DNA from: Bradyrhizobium sp. CSA112
Lineage (GTDB): Bacteria > Pseudomonadota > Alphaproteobacteria > Rhizobiales > Xanthobacteraceae
NCBI RefSeq assembly: GCF_029051645.1
Contig: NZ_JAACFS010000032.1
Location: 1 to 64,000, forward strand
DNA length: 64,000 nt
Direction: 5' to 3'
This document shows positions 61,362 through 64,000 of this stretch, piece by piece (within the stretch, counting starts at the first letter, position 1; every line of letters begins with the position of its first letter). The position numbers and the translations under genes are program-made. Below the pieces are notes generated by a model. It saw only the letters and a program-made list of their open reading frames with translations. It searched no databases and was not told the DNA's origin.

Positions 61362-62243
61362 TCAGCTCCCCTTCTCCAGACGCCGCATCACCTCATCGAG
61401 CTGCTCAAGATTGCGGTAGCTGATGTGGACGGTGCCGCCGGGATCGCGGTGGTTGACGGTCACGGTCAGGCCGAGCGCATCGCTGACGCGCTTCTCCAGC
61501 GCGACCGTGTCGGGATCTTTGGTCTTGCCGCCGCCGCGCGCCTTCTGCGGCTTGCGCTCCGGCACGCCCTCTTCGTGGGCGAGCGCCTCGGTCTGGCGCA
61601 CGTTGAGGCCTTCGGCGACGATGCGCTTGGCGGCCGTCAGCGGATCGGGCACGCCGATCAGCGCGCGGGCGTGGCCCGCCGACAATTCGCCGCTCGCGAT
61701 AAGGGCCTGCACTTCCATCGGCAATTTCGTCAGCCGCATCATGTTGGCAACGTGGCTGCGGCTCTTGCCGACTTCCTTGGCGATGTCTTCCTGGCTGCGT
61801 TTGAATTCGTCGGCCAGCGCGTGATAGCCTTGCGCCTCTTCCATCGCATTGAGGTCTTCGCGCTGCACGTTCTCGATGATCATGATCTCGAGTGCGTCGC
61901 TGTCGCTGACATCGATCGGGACGATCGGGACTTCGTGCAGGCTGGCGAGTTGCGCGGCGCGCCAGCGGCGCTCGCCGGCGATGATCTCGTAACGATCCTG
62001 CGCGCCCTTCACCGGACGCACCACGATCGGCTGGATCACGCCGTGCTGCTTGACGGAACTGGCGAGTTCGCCGAGTTCGGTATCGGAAAAGGTCCGGCGC
62101 GGGTTGCGCGGATTCGGTTTCAGGAATTCGATCGGCACCTTGCGCTGGTTGCGCGGCCGTTCGATATGCGCGGCCTCGCCGCCGACATCCCCGATCAGAC
62201 TTGCGAGACCACGACCCAGTCGCGAACGCGTTTCGTCGGCCAT
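61362..62243 (-). CDS. parB: Chromosome-partitioning protein ParB
   Basis: A 293-residue protein from the ATG at 62243, after which RLGRGLASLIGD is the ParA-stimulating N-terminus. The ParB/Srx domain has the CTPase motif GERRWRA and ENVQREDL. The central helix-turn-helix (ITxEVGKSRSHVANMMRLT-like, seen as EDIAKEVGKSRSHVANMMRL) binds parS. The C-terminal dimer domain ends LEQLDEVMRRLEKG. It is expected to load on the parS inside rsmG. Confidence 0.96.
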   Translation of the reverse strand: MADETRSRLGRGLASLIGDVGGEAAHIERPRNQRKVPIEFLKPNPRNPRRTFSDTELGELASSVKQHGVIQPIVVRPVKGAQDRYEIIAGERRWRAAQLASLHEVPIVPIDVSDSDALEIMIIENVQREDLNAMEEAQGYHALADEFKRSQEDIAKEVGKSRSHVANMMRLTKLPMEVQALIASGELSAGHARALIGVPDPLTAAKRIVAEGLNVRQTEALAHEEGVPERKPQKARGGGKTKDPDTVALEKRVSDALGLTVTVNHRDPGGTVHISYRNLEQLDEVMRRLEKGS

Positions 62244-62297
62244 CGCCGCCAACTCCCTAGGATTCACGTCAGTACTCCGGAACAGAATTCGGTTGCT

Positions 62298-62383
62298 CGT
62301 AGGGTGGGCAAAGCGAAGCGTGCCCACCGACTTTCGCGATAGATAATGGTGGGCACGGCGAAGACGCCTTTGCCCACCCTACG
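62298..62383. repeat. Palindrome CGTAGGGTGGGC...GCCCACCCTACG (copy 2)
   Basis: Arms CGTAGGGTGGGCAAAGCGAA and CTTTGCCCACCCTACG, inner GTGCCCACC/GGTGGGCAC. Family of 10293. It lies between parB and parA. Confidence 0.88.
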
Positions 62384-62389
62384 TCCTTA

Positions 62390-63241
62390 CTAATGTGTTC
62401 TCAGCTCACGCTCGCGCTGGATCACTTCCGTCGCCAGCTTCAGATACGCTTCGCTGCCGACGCATTTGAGATCGTAGACCAGCACCGGTTTGCCGTAGGA
62501 CGGCGCCTCGGAGATGCGCACGTTGCGCGGGATCATGGTGTTGTAGACCTTGCCGCCCATGAACTGCCGTACGTCGGCGACGACCTGATTCGACAAATTG
62601 TTGCGCGAGTCGAACATCGTCAGCACGATGCCGTGGATCGACAGGTTCGGGTTGAGCGTCGAGCGCACCTGCTCCACCGTCTGCAGCAATTGCGACAGAC
62701 CTTCGAGCGCGAAGAACTCGCATTGCAGCGGCACTAGGATCGCGTCGGACGCCGCCATCGCGTTGACTGTGAGAAGATTCAGCGACGGCGGGCAATCGAT
62801 CAGCACATAGGTGTAATCGGTGTCCGGCGCCGCGTTCTTGTTCAGCGCCGCGATCGCATCGCGCAGCCGAAACGCACGGCCCGGCGTCGTGCCGAGCTCA
62901 AGTTCGAGACCCGATAGATCCATGGTCGAGGAGGCGATGTGCAGCCGCGGCACGGCGGTGGCAACCACTGCGTCGCGCAGCGGCGCTTCGCCGATCAGCA
63001 CGTCGTAGGTCGAGCAGTTGCGATTGCGGCGGTCGATGCCGAGACCCGTGGAGGCGTTGCCCTGCGGATCGAGATCGACGATCAAGACTCGCTCGCCAAT
63101 CGCGGCGAGTGCGGTGCCCAGATTGATCGCTGTGGTGGTCTTGCCGACTCCGCCCTTCTGGTTGGCGAGTGATAGGATGCGTGGATGGGGCGGTGGAGTT
63201 GGATCTCTATCTTCTTGATATAACTGGTCTAATTCGCTCAT
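62390..63241 (-). CDS. parA: Chromosome-partitioning ATPase ParA
   Basis: A 283-residue deviant Walker ATPase: RILSLANQKGGVGKTTTAIN is the Walker A motif with the signature Lys, VLIVDLDPQGNASTGLGI the A' motif and YVLIDCPPSLNLLT the Walker B. It segregates the parS-ParB complex on the nucleoid. It is followed by parB downstream, and its start overlaps the rsmG stop by four bases. Confidence 0.96.
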   Translation of the reverse strand: MSELDQLYQEDRDPTPPPHPRILSLANQKGGVGKTTTAINLGTALAAIGERVLIVDLDPQGNASTGLGIDRRNRNCSTYDVLIGEAPLRDAVVATAVPRLHIASSTMDLSGLELELGTTPGRAFRLRDAIAALNKNAAPDTDYTYVLIDCPPSLNLLTVNAMAASDAILVPLQCEFFALEGLSQLLQTVEQVRSTLNPNLSIHGIVLTMFDSRNNLSNQVVADVRQFMGGKVYNTMIPRNVRISEAPSYGKPVLVYDLKCVGSEAYLKLATEVIQRERELRTH

Positions 63242-63933
63242 GCCCGATCGCCATGTGTGATCGCGGAGGGGTTGCGCCGCTCGATCCGATCGAGTTCGAC
63301 GATCCAGCCGTGCCCGCCCGTGCGGCTGGAATGGAGTCGCGGTTCAATATTCCAATATTTAGTGGCTTCAGTCAATTCAGCCTCTACATCTTGGCCCTTA
63401 AGAAACAGTGCCTTAGCACCACTGTTCACAAACGGTTCCGCAAAACCGACAAGCTGATGTAACGGAGCCAGCGCCCGCGCAGTGACGCAATCGACGCGGC
63501 TGCCGATTCTATCCACAATATCCCCGATTCCCGCCAAATGCACGGTCGCAGCCGCAGAAGTTACGCGGACCGCCTCGCGCAGGAAGGCCGCTTTCTTGGC
63601 GTTGCGCTCGACCAAGTGGACGTTCACGTCCGGCGTGTCCGCCAATGCGCATGCCAACACCACACCTGGAAATCCGCCGCCGCTACCGAGATCGACCCAG
63701 ATTTTCGCCGACGAGGCCAGATCCAGAAGCTGAAGCGAATCGGCGACGTGTCGGGTCCAAAGATGCGGAAGCGTCGATGGCGCGACGAGATTGGTCTTGG
63801 CCTGCCATTCCACGAGAAGACCAATATAGCGATCGAGCCGCGCCTCCGTTTCACGTGAAACGGGGATGAGAGCCAACGCCGCTGCTTTGTCACTTGCGGA
63901 GGGGAATTGATCTGCCGGTTGCATGTTGCCCAT
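63238..63933 (-). CDS. rsmG: 16S rRNA m7G527 methyltransferase
   Basis: A 231-residue SAM methyltransferase: LVEWQAKTNLVAPSTLPHLW followed by TRHVADSLQLL, the SAM motif WVDLGSGGGFPGVVLA, VHLVERNAKKAAFLREAVRV and VDCVTARALAPLHQLVGFAE. It methylates G527 of 16S rRNA; loss gives low-level streptomycin resistance in other bacteria. It leads the rsmG-parA-parB transcript and contains a parS-like site. Confidence 0.95.
   Translation of the reverse strand: MGNMQPADQFPSASDKAAALALIPVSRETEARLDRYIGLLVEWQAKTNLVAPSTLPHLWTRHVADSLQLLDLASSAKIWVDLGSGGGFPGVVLACALADTPDVNVHLVERNAKKAAFLREAVRVTSAAATVHLAGIGDIVDRIGSRVDCVTARALAPLHQLVGFAEPFVNSGAKALFLKGQDVEAELTEATKYWNIEPRLHSSRTGGHGWIVELDRIERRNPSAITHGDRA
63847..63862. 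promoter_or_regulatory. parS centromere site inside rsmG
   Basis: CGTTTCACGTGAAACG is a perfect 16-bp palindrome that matches the parS consensus TGTTTCACGTGAAACA at all 14 inner positions; only the outer bases differ. It codes for part of PVSRETE in RsmG. parS in this place is normal for alphaproteobacteria and means the replication origin is probably near. Confidence 0.9.
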
Positions 63934-63959
63934 GTCTGGAATGCTGCCTGCCTTCAGCC

Positions 63960-64000
63960 GTCATTGCGAGCCACCGTGTCGCGCGAATGCGCGCCCGATG
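63960..64000. repeat. Left part of a GTCATTGCGAGC-type palindrome, cut by the window end
   Basis: GTCATTGCGAGCCACCGTGT followed by CGCGCGAATGCGCGCCCGAT resembles the arm of the element at 21221-21309. The right arm would lie beyond the end. Confidence 0.55.

Overview
This looks like chromosomal DNA of a Bradyrhizobium-type alphaproteobacterium (order Hyphomicrobiales). The G+C content is high. The gene set and order fit that group: a hemD / mitofilin-like / hemY run, tandem glnK-amtB pairs, and leuS-lptE-holA beside parB-parA-rsmG. The spaces between genes hold several families of long imperfect palindromes of the kind that fill Bradyrhizobium genomes. This placement is inference from remembered gene families and gene order; no database was searched.

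Layout. Positions 1-3.5 kb hold the end of an amidase gene, a 57-residue membrane peptide, two related small secreted four-cysteine proteins, an exported polysaccharide deacetylase and tRNA-Thr(CGT). From 3.6 to 7.5 kb on the minus strand lie hemD, a Mic60/mitofilin-like gene and hemY (tetrapyrrole synthesis and inner-membrane organisation). tsaD, gpsA and an EVE-domain gene follow from 7.6 to 10.3 kb. Then come a type IB topoisomerase, acs, an L,D-transpeptidase, a membrane-anchored SNase-like nuclease, an SDHAF4-like assembly factor, rsmB, a heparinase II/III-like protein and purH, up to 20.9 kb.

From 21 to 31 kb is a metabolic stretch: MFS permease, gamma-glutamyltransferase, SDR, glutathione S-transferase, DUF2239 protein, HCCA-isomerase-like protein, ketopantoate-reductase-like protein, and a dihaem cytochrome c with a PQQ-type sugar dehydrogenase. 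A frameshifted epimerase remnant and a 754-residue membrane DUF2235 hydrolase follow. From 33.8 to 40.7 kb are tRNA-Gly(GCC), a thioredoxin-TPR co-chaperone, a Lon-N-domain protein, a TetR regulator divergent from a small membrane protein across two palindromic operators, a Trm112-like protein, a UbiH-type monooxygenase, an acyl-CoA thioesterase and a GYF-domain membrane protein.

From 40.9 to 44.8 kb two complete glnK-amtB pairs lie in tandem and end at a very strong terminator. Next are an unpaired AbrB/MazE-type protein, an aminotransferase, ftsK, lolA and xth. An envelope/regulatory group follows (cyclic-nucleotide-binding protein, OmpR-type response regulator, L,D-transpeptidase), then a hydratase, a YggS-type PLP protein and a Cache-HAMP-GGDEF diguanylate cyclase. 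The last 7.4 kb hold leuS, lptE, holA, parB, parA and rsmG. A near-perfect parS site lies inside rsmG, so this end is probably close to the chromosome origin.

Most of the window is core housekeeping DNA. I saw no CRISPR array, prophage, integrase, transposase or defence island, and no clear novel multi-gene system. The observations most worth checking are the twin palindromes between the GST and DUF2239 genes, the mitofilin-like gene inside the haem run, the paired secreted four-cysteine proteins, the membrane DUF2235 hydrolase, and the density and variety of intergenic palindromes.
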